Positions 48,421-59,149 of a stretch of 64,000 nt of DNA are shown one piece after another (position 1 is the first letter of the stretch; every line of letters starts with the position of its first letter). The translations under genes and the position numbers were made by a program. The DNA lies in the NCBI RefSeq assembly GCF_036711975.1, contig NC_091966.1, positions 37,455,501 through 37,519,500 of the forward strand, in the 5' to 3' direction. Source of the DNA: Onthophagus taurus (lineage: Eukaryota > Arthropoda > Insecta > Coleoptera > Scarabaeidae). The notes beneath the pieces are model-generated. The model was not told the origin of the DNA. It saw only the letters and a program-made list of their open reading frames with translations, and did no database searches.

Positions 48421-48689
48421 TGTGTACACACTAACAACAATCAATAAATTTACAATACTTGAATTTAAAATTTTTATTTGATATGGAGACTATAATCTTA
48501 GCGTTAATAGACGCAATAAGTGTCCAGAGTTCAACTGGATAATATCTTCTTCATTATGTTCCAAATTTTTATTGCGATAAAATTCCAAAATTCCTTGAAT
48601 CTTTTCTAACAGTTTCTATCAGTGTATGAATTACACTTTCCAAATCCATTATGTACATTATAACTCTTTCAAAAAAATTAGAAATTCTT

Positions 48690-49783
48690 TCCAAAACTTG
48701 CTGATTTCGGAAGCACATTTATCTAGGTTTGATAGAGCTTCATCCGAGTTTGTAAAAACTAACTTGCAATTGGTGATGGGTGGAAGTCGTCTTAGCTTTG
48801 GGGAAAATGTAAAAAATTTGGGTATATGTTTCGATGAGCGCCTTCGCTTTGATGGGCATGTTCGGTCCCTTCTACGGCGAGCTTACTCTACATTAAGGTT
48901 GCTTTACAATAACAGATACATTTTGAACCAGAACCTTAGAACGCATCTGTGTGATGCCTTGGTGTTGTCCATCTTCAATTACGGTGACGTAATATATCAC
49001 TCCTGCCTTGACAGCGTTCACACTGCTAAAATTCAAAAGTTACAAAACTCTTGTCTGCGATTTATATATGGTATCCGTAGAAGGGAGCGCATATCACATA
49101 CGCTGGCATGGGCTGGTTGGTTGAGCATGACACGGCGAAGGACTCTTCACTGCTTATGTTTCTACCACAAAATTATCTTACACAAAAATCCGCCTTACCT
49201 CTATGATAAAATTAGATTTCGCACAGATATCCATAATATTAATATTAGGCATAAACATACGCTAACGATACCTCACCACCGCTTAGAAATTTTCAAACGC
49301 AGCTTTACGTATTGTATGCCTAACTTATACAATTGGCTGCCTGATTCCTTCAAGAGTCTTTCTCTGATTTCCTTTAAGGCAAGGGTTAGGGCTTATTTAA
49401 GTGAGCGGCAAGTTGACTGAGCACTCTTCTTCTTTGTTTATTTTGAAATGGTTTCATAGCCGGGGGGAGGATTGGGGACTGACAGAGATTGAGATTTATA
49501 TATGTATGCTTGTTATATGTAAGTATGCTTCTTATTGGGTATTTTAAGTTTGTTAATTTTTTTTTGCGCTTATAATCGGCTTGATTTCATTTAAATTTTA
49601 TTTTTCAATTTTTGTCTTATTATTTTGCTGAGGGTCATTGAAAAACAGTGCGACAAAGGGGCCTTGGTCACTTGGTCGACCTGACATGACCCTCTTTAAT
49701 CGGAACTGCCTTTTTATAATTTTTTCTATTTGTACATATATTATATCTTATCCGATTAATAAACATTATTATTATTATTATTG
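48690..49783 (+). mobile_element. 5'-truncated CR1/L2-like LINE, C-terminal ORF2 and 3' UTR
   Basis: The frame to the stop at 49420 encodes the post-palm part of LINE ORF2: ENVKNLGICFDERLRFDGHV, LVLSIFNYGDVIYHSCLDS, KIQKLQNSCLRFIYGIRRR, FRTDIHNINIRHKHTL and PHHRLEIFKRSFTY. It has no internal stop over ~240 residues. It is related to, but clearly distinct from, the LINE at 61288-63376. A 3' UTR of ~345 bp ends in (ATT)n at 49766-49783. The start of the frame upstream of about 48690 is host sequence, so no functional protein is expected. Confidence 0.8.
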
Positions 49784-49888
49784 TATTTGTATAAGTACTC
49801 AGTAGATAAACATTGTATCACTTTCTTTTTATTACCTTATTTTATTATCCTTCATGTTATCGGAACAATATAACAGCAAGTGTTTTTA

Positions 49889-50025
49889 GGCTCATTACTA
49901 CCATCTTTTAGTTAAATTTATCTAATAGATAAACCCATCTACTAGCCAATGAGAGCGCGTAAAATAGCCGTAACCATGGTAATAATCCCTTAGATAGCTT
50001 AACCAGAAGATGGTAGTAACGAGCC
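49889..50025. mobile_element. Harbinger-type MITE, 137 bp
   Basis: TTA flanks on both sides (49886-49888, 50026-50028). Terminal inverted repeats GGCTCATTACTACCATCTT and, inverted, GGCTCGTTACTACCATCTT. The body matches the MITE inside the Copia element at 11532-11957 (GAGAGCGCGTAAAATAGCCG). TTA target sites and GG..C ends fit PIF/Harbinger. Confidence 0.82.
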
Positions 50026-50269
50026 TTAGAAATGCATATTTTTCCCAACAGTTTTCTTTAGAAATGACAAAAATATACTCAAGGTCCATCTTCTAGTTTG
50101 CGACCAACATGCCAACAGGCGCTAATAATATTCAATTATTTCTGGCGTTTCATCTGCCTTCTTGTTTTCGCCCTCCAGACGTATCGATGATAACAGCAGC
50201 AACGCCTTCTTCTTCAATACGTAGGACATTGTGGCAATTTCTTCTTCTTATATAGCTCTGCAATTCAGG

Positions 50270-50425
50270 TCAGACCTTAGTCTTCTTCAACCTTTACCCC
50301 CACGCACCCTATCAAACGCTGCTCTTCTCTAACTCCAAAGGATCAGAAGATCCTGTACGTCATAGCTCACTGCGTCTTTCCAGCGATTTCGTGGCTTCCC
50401 CAATGGTGTCCTGCATGGTTTGAGT
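50270..50425 (-). pseudogene. LINE C-terminal fragment (RTE-like)
   Basis: The minus strand reads RTPLGKPRNRWKDAVSYDVQ, the basic G-x-P-x-x-RW tail common at the end of RTE-type ORF2. The surrounding sequence 50030-50588 has nothing else that I recognise, except a partial relative of the next element's subterminal repeats at about 50549-50588. Confidence 0.5.
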
Positions 50426-50588
50426 GCCCTTTTTGAAAGTCTCCTTTACCCCATTTTCACCATTTCAACCTCTATATTCTGATGAACATACGGCTGTTTA
50501 AAGTCCATAACGATGTTATGTTCCCAAATTTTGCTAAAGATAGACATGCATGGATTTAGTGGCGCCAGTTCTATTTGCACGCCAGTAA

Positions 50589-51595
50589 AGCTAAGTTTCT
50601 ACATGCACGGATTACTGGCGCCAGTACGAAGCCAGTTTAGTGGCGCCAATTAGCTGCCGCCAGAAGTTGTTTCCACATAAATGTTATAATTGTGTACTGG
50701 CACTGTAATAAAAATGGCGTCAAGTGATGTACTTTGCGCTAGCATCAATGTGGTAGTCCAAATGTGCTCCTTGGAACTGGACACATTATTAACAAAAAAA
50801 AGCGAAAACATAGTTGCTGGGTTAGATCGTGAATTGCACGTAGAAATAACCTAGGTGCGTCTAGTTAGCTTAGTACTTTAATTAGAGAATTATGCCATGA
50901 AGACCAGGAAGCATGTTTTAATCATTTAACAATGACTGAAGACAGTTTCATGTTTTCTTTGAGGCAAATATCCTCTAAAATACAAAAACAACATACGCAT
51001 ATGAGAGATGCCTGCAAAAAAAAAACTGCAAGCAACTTTAAAATTTTTGCCATACCATGGTACTGTGGGTTTATACGCATCCTCAGTTGATCCTCCACTT
51101 CTGCATGAATTTTAAACTTTATGGTATTAAATTGTATACTTCGTATTTTTGCTTTTGCCGAGGTTTCGTCAAAATTAGGAACTGTTTTCTTCATAATTTC
51201 AACTATCCTTCTGACAGCTTCATTTCGTGCTAGTCGGTCCTTATATTGTAGAATTTTCTGATTCCACAAAGCAAGGATATTGTTCATAGGTTTCTAGAAA
51301 CAGTACTGTTTGTTCTGATGTCCATTTTTTGGACAATCTTGGAAAATTTTGTTTGTTTTTTTATTCTACTACTTCTTTATTAGCGGGTTTGTTCATTTTA
51401 GTTGGACGAACACGATAATAGTTACACATTTGCTTTATAAATACTATTACTGGCGTCAAAAAGTATAAGTAGCGTCAACTTTATTGGCGCTATGATTACT
51501 GGCACCAATTTATTGGCGTCAGCGCCAGTGGCTTTTTGCTATTTCCACATGCAAATGAACTGGCGCCAGTAATCCGTGCATGTGGAAATTTAGCT
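50589..51595 (-). mobile_element. PIF/Harbinger-type element with ~38-bp TIRs and a MADF-like ORF
   Basis: 1007 bp, flanked by TAA (50586-50588 and 51596-51598). TIRs start AGCTAAGTTTCTACATGCAC and, inverted, AGCTAAATTTCCACATGCAC, then share GGATTACTGGCGCCAGT. Subterminal zones are full of TGGCGCCA palindromes. It carries the small MADF-like accessory frame (50922-51287) but no transposase, so it is non-autonomous. Confidence 0.85.
50922..51287 (-). pseudogene. MADF-like DNA-binding domain, partial, from the Harbinger-type element
   Basis: 121 codons. Residues 6-60 (ALWNQKILQYKDRLARNEAV then VPNFDETSAKAKIRS) resemble a MADF/Myb-SANT-like domain (W...YKdR..r..awrxI...). PIF/Harbinger elements carry such a DNA-binding protein next to the transposase. 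The frame after residue ~80 is probably intron: a donor-like GGTATG and an acceptor-like TTTTTTTTTGCAG flank it on the minus strand. Probably not functional alone. Confidence 0.6.
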
Positions 51596-51754
51596 TAAAG
51601 GTTTTACACTACATGTGCGAAAACAAAAATAAGTGACACGCCAGTTTCATTTTTAAAGTGTATTGCACAGAGCGCAATATGTCGAATGAACTTTCCGAAG
51701 CATGCAAAATAGTCGCTAAACTATTAATGGACAAAAAGATAAAAGAAATACAGA

Positions 51755-52890
51755 AATACTATATAAACTAACAGATTTAAATACTGCAAAAGAAAGATAA
51801 AATATTTTGGAGAAAACATACATAACTTTGGCAGAAGACTAGATACTGCTTCTAGAAGACTAAATACAGCTTTCTGAAGACTAGATACTGGGGACAGGTC
51901 TAAATACAGCGTCTGGAACACTAAATGCTGCTTTCTAAAGACTAAAATTGCTTTGTGGGGACTAAATACTGCTTTCTGAAGACTAGCTACTGCTGACAGG
52001 TCTAAATACTGTAAAAGAAAGATAAAATATTTTGGAGAAAACATACATAACTTTAGCAGAAGACTAGATACTGCTTCTAGAAAACTAGATACTGCGGACA
52101 GGTCTAAATACAGCGTCTGGAACACTAATGCTGCTTTCTAAAGATTAAAATTGCTTTGTGGAGATTAAATACTGCTTTCTGAAGACTAGCTACTGCTAAC
52201 AGGTCTAAATACTGCAAAAGAAAGATAAAATATTTTGGAGAAAACATACATAACTTTGGCAAAAGACTAGATACTGCTTCTAGAAGACTAAATACAGCTT
52301 TCTGAAGACTAGATACTGCGGACAGGTCTAAATACAGCGTCTGGAACACTAAATGCTGCTTTCTAAAGACTAAAATTGCTTTGTGGAGACTAAATACTGC
52401 TTTCTAAAGACTAGCTACTGCTGACAGGTCTAAATACTGTAAAAGAAAGATAAAATATTTTGGAGAAAACATACATAACTTTAGCAGAAGACTAGATACT
52501 GCTTCTAGAACACTAGATACCGCGGACAGGTCTAAATACAGCGTCTGGAACACTAATGCTGCTTTCTAAAGATTAAAATTGCTTTGTGGAGACTAAATAC
52601 TGCTTTCTGAAGACTAGCTACTGCTAACAGGTCTAAATACTGCAAAAGAAAGATAAAATATTTTGGAGAAAACATACATAACTTTGGCAGAAGACTAGAT
52701 ACTGCTTCTAGAAGACAAAATACGGCTTTCTGAAGACTAGATACTGCCGACAGGTCTAAATACAGCGTCTGGAACATTAAATGCTGCTTTCTAAAGACTA
52801 AAATTGCTTTGTGGAGACTAAATACTGCTTTCTGAAGACTAGCTACTGCTGACAGGTGTAAATACTGCAAAAGAAAGATACGATATTGTT
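51755..52890. repeat. Satellite array H, alternating ~226- and ~203-bp units (dimer ~430 bp)
   Basis: AGAAAGATAAAATATTTTGG recurs near 51788, 52016, 52217, 52443 and 52647, with a variant at 52869; spacings are about 228, 201, 226, 204 and 222. The long unit has an extra GACTAAATACAGCTTTCTGA block. Shorter internal near-repeats (TACTGCTTTCTGAAGACTAG) show it grew from a ~35-bp motif. Minus-strand open frames with repeated peptides (YLDLSAVSSLQKAVFSLLEA) come from the repetition and do not look like a known protein. Confidence 0.92.
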
Positions 52891-52899
52891 GGAGAAAAC

Positions 52900-52980
52900 A
52901 TTAAAAAGGCGCCGGCGCCCCCTTTTAGGCGGCGCCCGGGTGCAGTGCACCCCTTGCACCCCCGGTAGCGCCGCCTCTGG
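52900..52980 (-). mobile_element. GC-rich transposon terminus (hAT-like CAGAGGCGG end)
   Basis: Read on the minus strand this starts CAGAGGCGGCGCTACCGGGG and is full of short palindromes (GGCGCCGGCGCC, GGGTGCAGTGCACCC). Such CAGAG ends are common in hAT-type elements. It directly abuts satellite array H. The opposite end was not found. Confidence 0.45.
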
Positions 52981-53839
52981 TTGAAATTGGGAAGGAGATG
53001 CTAATTAGAGACTAACAAGATCCAACCTCTTCTCATCGCATCGTGGTAGTGATAACCCACTAATGCGAAATTGGATCTTTAATAAGCTAATAGTAAGTGC
53101 CTAAGGAATTCTTGTCTAGTTATAAGTTGCTTTGATCACCTTATATGTTTCAATTGTAGATATGTAGTTATTATCTAGATACCATTGGGAAAATTTTTCT
53201 GCCGTGTCTGTTTGGTTTCAAGGGCAGTCTAGGAACATAACACGTTTTTGTTGTCATCAAAACAAACTTCTTAGTAGAAACATAAATCTTTTACCGGATA
53301 TGGTGTACCAACATAGTAAAACCAGTGTTCTTAGCTCAAAGATCAGACTTTGTTCAGAATTCACTTCCATTGAAAAAATATATCAAAATTCCTTCTTCGG
53401 TGTTCACTTTACGTGTTCTGGGTTTTTTGTAGATAGGAGGATGATAGCATTCAGCTTGATCTTTGCCAAGATAATAAATTATTGCATGAATCATGTTGCT
53501 CATTCAATGAGTTACAGCATTTAGCACTTCACTGAATTCGTCAGCATCTTATTCTGAGTATTCATTTATTCCTCCAACATTAGTGCTGGAGGTGGAGAGC
53601 TTCCTTACTTCTCCTTCCTATTCCGCCAGTGTGAAGCAAGGTTGACGATTGTTAGCATTTACACTTCAAAACTTTAGATGTTTTGTATTGTGTTGTTCAG
53701 AAAAAGGTTTTTGCCGATTTTTGCTAAAAAATGAGATGTAAAGGTAATGTAAAAATGAATTTTTTTTAAAGAATAGTGAAAGTGCATAATTTGAATGTTT
53801 GATGTGTGTGTAACTTTAATAGGTTGGGGATCAACGGTG
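52981..53839. other. Unassigned sequence
   Basis: A 106-codon + frame (53204-53524) has no motif I recognise. No gene called. Confidence 0.35.
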
Positions 53840-54580
53840 CCGCTGGAAGAAAGAGCGTGTCGGCGGGGCGTCGAGGGGGGACACCGGGGGCAGCGCTATC
53901 TACCTGGGGATCTCACGGCCACGCGCACCGACTCGTGTGTTCCCACGGTCGCGTCGGGTCGCCTGGCCGCCGTGGCGCGGTGCCACAAATCAGCACGCCC
54001 GGGCACGAAACGTGCCCGGAATACTGCCATCTCGCGGCCGCCATACACCACACACTTTCGATACTTTCAGCCGCAAATCAACTCCACCACGATCTCTTCA
54101 CAACTTAAATTAACACTTTATGTTTTAATTCTAAAACATCATTACACCACGAAATCTAAATTTAATACTTCATCCAAAAATGTTTTGAGACAACAAAAAA
54201 TAATCAAACGTTTCGTAAATAAACGTTGTGGTGGAATTTGTATAATATTTAAATTAGTTAATATGGTGGAATCGAAAGGTACCTGCAGTCGTAGACGACG
54301 TATACGTTCTTCACACTGTAAATCTACGCCAGGATTATCCGGTACGCTGGACCCACAAAACGACGAGAGACAAAGGCGCCGGCAGGGCGAACAAAAAAAT
54401 CGCGAAGAACGAGAATTGACACTGTCTCGCGGTCGTTTTCTTCTTGCTTTATACTTGTTTTCTGTGTGTTCGCCGCTCGTAAGGTTTTGAAGGGAAAAAA
54501 ACGGCGCCCGGCCACTTGATGCGCCTGATTGAAGCGATACCCGAGACGTTTCAGCTCATTCAATGCAAATGTGCTTGCGA
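53840..54580. promoter_or_regulatory. Pair of GC/CpG-rich islets
   Basis: 53840-54070 is very GC-rich, with CGGGCACGAAACGTGCCCG at about 54000-54018, a near-perfect 19-bp palindrome. 54240-54580 is a second islet. A 231-codon + frame (53795-54490) spans both, but it runs through an AT-rich middle with no domain, so I treat it as chance. Confidence 0.35.
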
Positions 54581-54849
54581 AATCTGTTGAGAAAATTTAT
54601 ACTTTTTTTTTGTTCTTTTTTTTATTTGCTCAAAAAATCTTCTATACTATAAAGGTCTGTTATAAAAAAATACTTTTTTAAATCGTTTAAAACAAAGTTT
54701 ATTAGATTGCGACTACTTTCTAGTTACTGTTTTAAATAAATCTAGTTTTAATAACTATTTTATGGCCTCATTCCCTATGTATGATTTTTTTTTGCATATT
54801 ATGATAAGATGGTTTGCAATATTCTTAAAAATTAAGGTTATTAGTATGT

Positions 54850-55970
54850 ACTGTAATCCTAGACAAAACCTTGTCAGAGAGTTTTGCACAAAGATAGACT
54901 ATCCTTGTGGACTTGTAGCTGTCTTTGTGGAAAAAATTGGGGTCTTACCCCTGAAAAACTATACTGGCTCTATGTGACTATGGTTAGACCTATGATCAAA
55001 TACGGAGCAGCAGCCTGGCATAGGAAAGTCCGACAGACTTCAGTTATTCAAGTAAACTTTCACGAATTCAACGAGTAGCTGGATTGACAATCTCTGGTGT
55101 GATAAGCACAACGCCAACTCTAGTAATGGAGGTTCTGCTTGGCCTATTTTTTCTGCATTTGCATATAGAGAAAGTGGCTAGAACAACCATTTACAGATTT
55201 AAGCAATATGCTCAAAACTGTTCCGACATGTCCTAACAATAGGCTGCAGAAGACATTATAAGCACTGATACTGCGCTATCAATGCCGTCAGATTTGGCGG
55301 GATCACTATCAGTGATTAATGCTCGATACCAGATTGTACTACCTGAGCGGCAATCCTGAATCGAAATTGAAAATTCTCTGCTTCAGGCAAATATATACAT
55401 ATTCACAGATGATGGATCAAAAATGCCGGAAAGGGTCGGAGCAGGAGTATACTGCCAAACACCTCGAATTAAGCAAGCTTACAGCCTGGGTACGTACTGT
55501 ACTGTATTCCAGGCGGAAGTATTTGCTATTGACATGGGTGCTAAAATCATTCTTGATAGAGGGATGAAGAACAAGACAGTACTAATTTTCTCAGACAGTC
55601 AAGCCGCTCTCCAGGCGCTGCAAGCCGTGAAAACGGTGTTGGCTCTGGTTAATGATTGTAAGAGAACATTAAACATACTGAGTTGTGATAACAGAGTTTC
55701 TCTGATCGTGGTACCGGGTCACTCTGGGGCTGTTGGCAATGAAGCGGTAGATGAGCTAGCATGAGAGGGCAGCGCTAAAGCGTTTGTGGGGCCAAATATA
55801 GGATTGGACTGTGGGCTGAAGAGAGACTTCGCCTACTGTGGACTAATTCTCCTGGAATGAGACATGCTAAGGTGTTTATTAATATTGCCACTGTCAAATT
55901 CGGGAATATTTTAGAACTTACTGGGCACTGCCGATTAAAAGCACACCTCAACTTGTTGGGTCAAGTATCA
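54850..55970 (+). pseudogene. I/Jockey-like LINE ORF2 end with RNase H domain, frameshifted
   Basis: In order: EKLYWLYVTMVRPMIKYGAAAWH (about 54953-55021), IFTDDGSKMPERVGAGVYCQ (about 55398-55460), FQAEVFAIDMG (55508-55540), VLIFSDSQAALQAL (55580-55621), VPGHSGAVGNEAVDELA (55711-55761) and LELTGHCRLKAHLNLLG (about 55914-55965). The D-E-D-D set of a retroelement RNase H is all present, but frameshifts and an in-frame TGA after DELA break the ORF. Flanking sequence to 56340 shows nothing further except a CACCCTGTACATC end near 56023. Confidence 0.75.
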
Positions 55971-56619
55971 CACCAAATCCAATTCTTATTTTAGTTTATC
56001 TTGTTTAAAGATTTTTGCCACACCCTGTACATCAATATAAAAAATTAACCAAAAATGAGGTTTTATCAAAAACATTTTCAAATACTAAATGTTTAAAATT
56101 ACATTTAAAAATAATTGTCTTAATAAGTTTTTATAAATCTTTGATAGGTAGCGCTGTACGCTGTTATAAAAATCAAAATTTTTGAGGTTATCTCAATAAT
56201 TATTATGCGCATCAAAAAATTTTTCGAATAATAGTTGTTTAAAATTATGTTTAGAAATTTTTATTTTAATAAATTTTTTTTGTAAATTTATTATTTGGCG
56301 CTGTATGCTAATATAAACATTATATTTATGTTGTACTGTAGTCTTTTGATTATAATGAGAAGACCTCTCAACCGATTTTGATGAACAATATCTCATTAGA
56401 AAGCTTAATCCTTGCCCAATACGAAAGTGATATGTCCGATGCGAAATCTTTCGAATTCTGCCAAAACGCCAAAATATTGCGAAAGTACACGAAAATAGCA
56501 CAAAAATGATCTTTTTTCATGGTCTTAACTCGTAAATGATGTACTCGATTATCAAGATCTATATGTCATTTGGTTCGTCATAGTTTTTTCTATCGATATC
56601 ACAAAATGTCCGATCTCAA

Positions 56620-58650
56620 TTTTTTCTCGTTAACCTTGTACGTCCGCCAACAAGATGTAAAACTACGATTTCATCTAATTTTGACCTTTTCGAAGTTTTT
56701 CTCGATATTTAAGCATCTGAGTGTAAAAGTGTTAAAGAGCAATATTGTTAAGAATAAAGTTTACTACAACTTTTATACTAATACTTTTTTTCTAAAATGT
56801 TTTGAATTTCGTGCTTTACCAACAATTAGATGTAAAAACACCAAGAATAAGATGTAAAACCACGATGTTGTCTAATTTTCACCTTTTCGAATTTTTCTCG
56901 ATATTTATGGATCTGAGAACAAAAGTGTAAAAGAGCAATATTGTTAAGAACAATGTTTTCTACAACCTTTATACTAAACTTTTTTTTCCACAACGTTCCG
57001 AATCCAATGCACTACCAACAACAAGATGTAAAACTACGATTTCATCTAATTTTCAACTATTTGCATTTTTCTCGATAATTATGCATCTAAGAGCAAAAGT
57101 GCAAACATCAATATTGTTAAGAATAAAGTTTTTTACAACTTTTATACCATAACTTTTTTTCTAAAACGGTCCCAATCCTATGTTCTACTAACAAGATGTA
57201 AAACCACGATTTCATCTAATTTTCACTTTTTGAATTTTTCTCGATATTTATGGATCTGAGAACAAAAGTGTAAAAGAGCAATATTGTAAAGAACAATGTT
57301 TTCTACAACTTTTATACTAAACTTTTTTTTCTAAAAGGTTCCGAATCCCGTGCTCTACTAACAACAAGATGTAAGACTACGATTTCATCTAATTTTCACC
57401 TATTTGTATTTTTCTCGATAATTATGCATCTAAGAGCAAAAGTGTAAACATCAATATTGTTAAAAATAAAGTTTTTCACAACTTTTATACCATAAGTTTT
57501 TTTCTAAAACGTTCCCAATCCTGTGTTCTACCAACAACAAGATGTAAATAGCAAGATATCATTTAATATTCACCTATTCGATTTTTTCTCGATAATTATG
57601 CATCTTAGAGCAAAAGTGTAAAAGACCAATATTGTTAAAAGTAATGTTTGCTACAACTTTTATATTAAAACTTTTTTTCTAAATCGTTTCGAATCCCGTG
57701 TTTTATCAAAAACAAGATGTTAAAACCACAATTTCATCTAATTTGGTACCTATTCGAATTTTTCTCGATAATTAAGCATCTTATGTTAGAGCAAAAGTGT
57801 AAAAGAGCAATATTGTTAAGAATAAAGTTTATTACAACTTTTATCAAAAATCTTTTTTTCTAAAACGTTCTGATTCCCATGGTCCATCAACAACAAGATG
57901 TAAAACTACGATTTCATTTAATTTTTACCTTTTCGATCTTTTCTCAATAATTATGCGTCTGAAAGCAAAACTGCAAAAGAGCAATTTTGTTAAGAATATA
58001 GTTTTCTGCAACTTTAATATTTTTCTAAAACGTCCCGAAACCTGTCTACCAACAACATAATGTAAAACCTTTGTGATGGATATAATTATTATTGTTACAT
58101 AAATTACAAATTAAACAGTTTTTATTAAATCACCGAGGTTAAGTAAAATCCAATGCACCTCGCCAGCGGAAGTTTAAGTGTTAAGTTGCGCTGTGGCTAC
58201 AATAACGCTGTGCAATAGAATTATTGGCGCAAATGAAGTACATAAGTAGCCAATAATTCTGGGCAAAGGCATTCGAAGCCAAATAGTATTAACGAACGCA
58301 ATAGAGATGTAACATTAAATTAAAATAAATTAGTGTATTAAAAATTAAAAAGTGTTTAAACATTGTCAACCACCTGGAGACCCAATGGGGTTAATTTAAT
58401 ACACCTCGATTTTATCTAATTTTCACCTATTCGAATTTTCCTCGATAATTATACATCTGAGGGCAAAAGTTTAAAAGAGCAATATTGTTAAGAATAAAGT
58501 TTTATACTGAAACTTTTTTTCTAAAACGTTTCCAATCTTGTGTTCTACCAACAACAAGATGTAAAACCACGATTACATTTAATTTTTACCATTTCGAACT
58601 TTTCTCGATAATTATGTATCTGAAAGTAAAACTGTAAAAAATATATTGTT
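56620..58650. repeat. Satellite array E2, ~172-bp unit, ~10 copies
   Basis: ACAAGATGTAAAACTACGAT-type starts recur near 56650, 56848, 57021, 57191, 57364, 57537, 57711, 57892, 58050 and 58553. Units share TTTTTCTCGATAATTATGCA and GAGCAATATTGTTAAGAATA. It is homologous to the reverse complement of array E1 (33260-35165) along the whole unit. The last interval is enlarged by a 332-bp insertion. Confidence 0.93.
58071..58402. mobile_element. 332-bp insertion in the satellite, possible solo LTR
   Basis: Non-satellite sequence flanked by ACCT on both sides (58067-58070, 58403-58406), exactly where a satellite unit is interrupted; removing it restores the unit. A 4-bp duplication fits a Gypsy-type LTR or another short-TSD element. 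The ends are not clear TG/CA, so the class is open. Confidence 0.55.
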
Positions 58651-59149
58651 AAGCTTTTTTGTGATTTCGATAAAAGAAGCACATATTGATTTTAATAATT
58701 GAGTAATAAAAAAGATCATTTTTGTGTTTTATTCGTGTACCTTCGCAATATTTTGGCGTCTTAGTGGAATTTGATGGAAATTTCGAATCGGGTATTTAGA
58801 GTTTCGTATTGGCCAAGGATTAAGCTTTAAAATCAGATATTGTTCATCGAAATCAATTGAAAGGTTTTCTTGTTATAATCAAAATACATGCAAAATGTTA
58901 TCTAATTGGGGGTTAGAAACACATCGGTTATGTTTTTTATTAAAATTTTGTTGTAATCTTGGTGTGTTTTAAAACCCGAAGGAGTGTGTTTGGTTAAATG
59001 TACATAATATGTTACTTTTATATAAAAGAGTATTTATTGTAAATACAAATATTGTCTTTAATGATTCTTTGGAATTTTTTAAAAGTTTATTTACAAAAAC
59101 TTCCGGTTCTAACAAACTAAATTTCTCACTTTACCGCAAACCTAATAAT

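Larger units (their letters stand above)
56340..58888. mobile_element. Satellite-bearing element with ~180-bp inverted arms
   Basis: Left arm 56340-56517 and right arm 58707-58888 are reverse complements at high identity (for example GCCAAAATATTGCGAAAGTA on the left and its near-inverse at about 58745-58760 on the right). Between them lies satellite array E2. No transposase is seen. The array therefore looks as if it grew inside, or was captured by, a TIR element. Confidence 0.75.

Noticed and set aside
51724..52870. Minus-strand frames with repeated peptide blocks
   Set aside because: They lie wholly within satellite H. The ~430-bp dimer is not kept in one frame across the array, so the peptides follow from the repetition.
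53795..54490. 231-codon + strand open frame
   Set aside because: Crosses from a GC-rich islet through AT-rich DNA into another islet with abrupt changes in composition, and shows no domain or splice logic.
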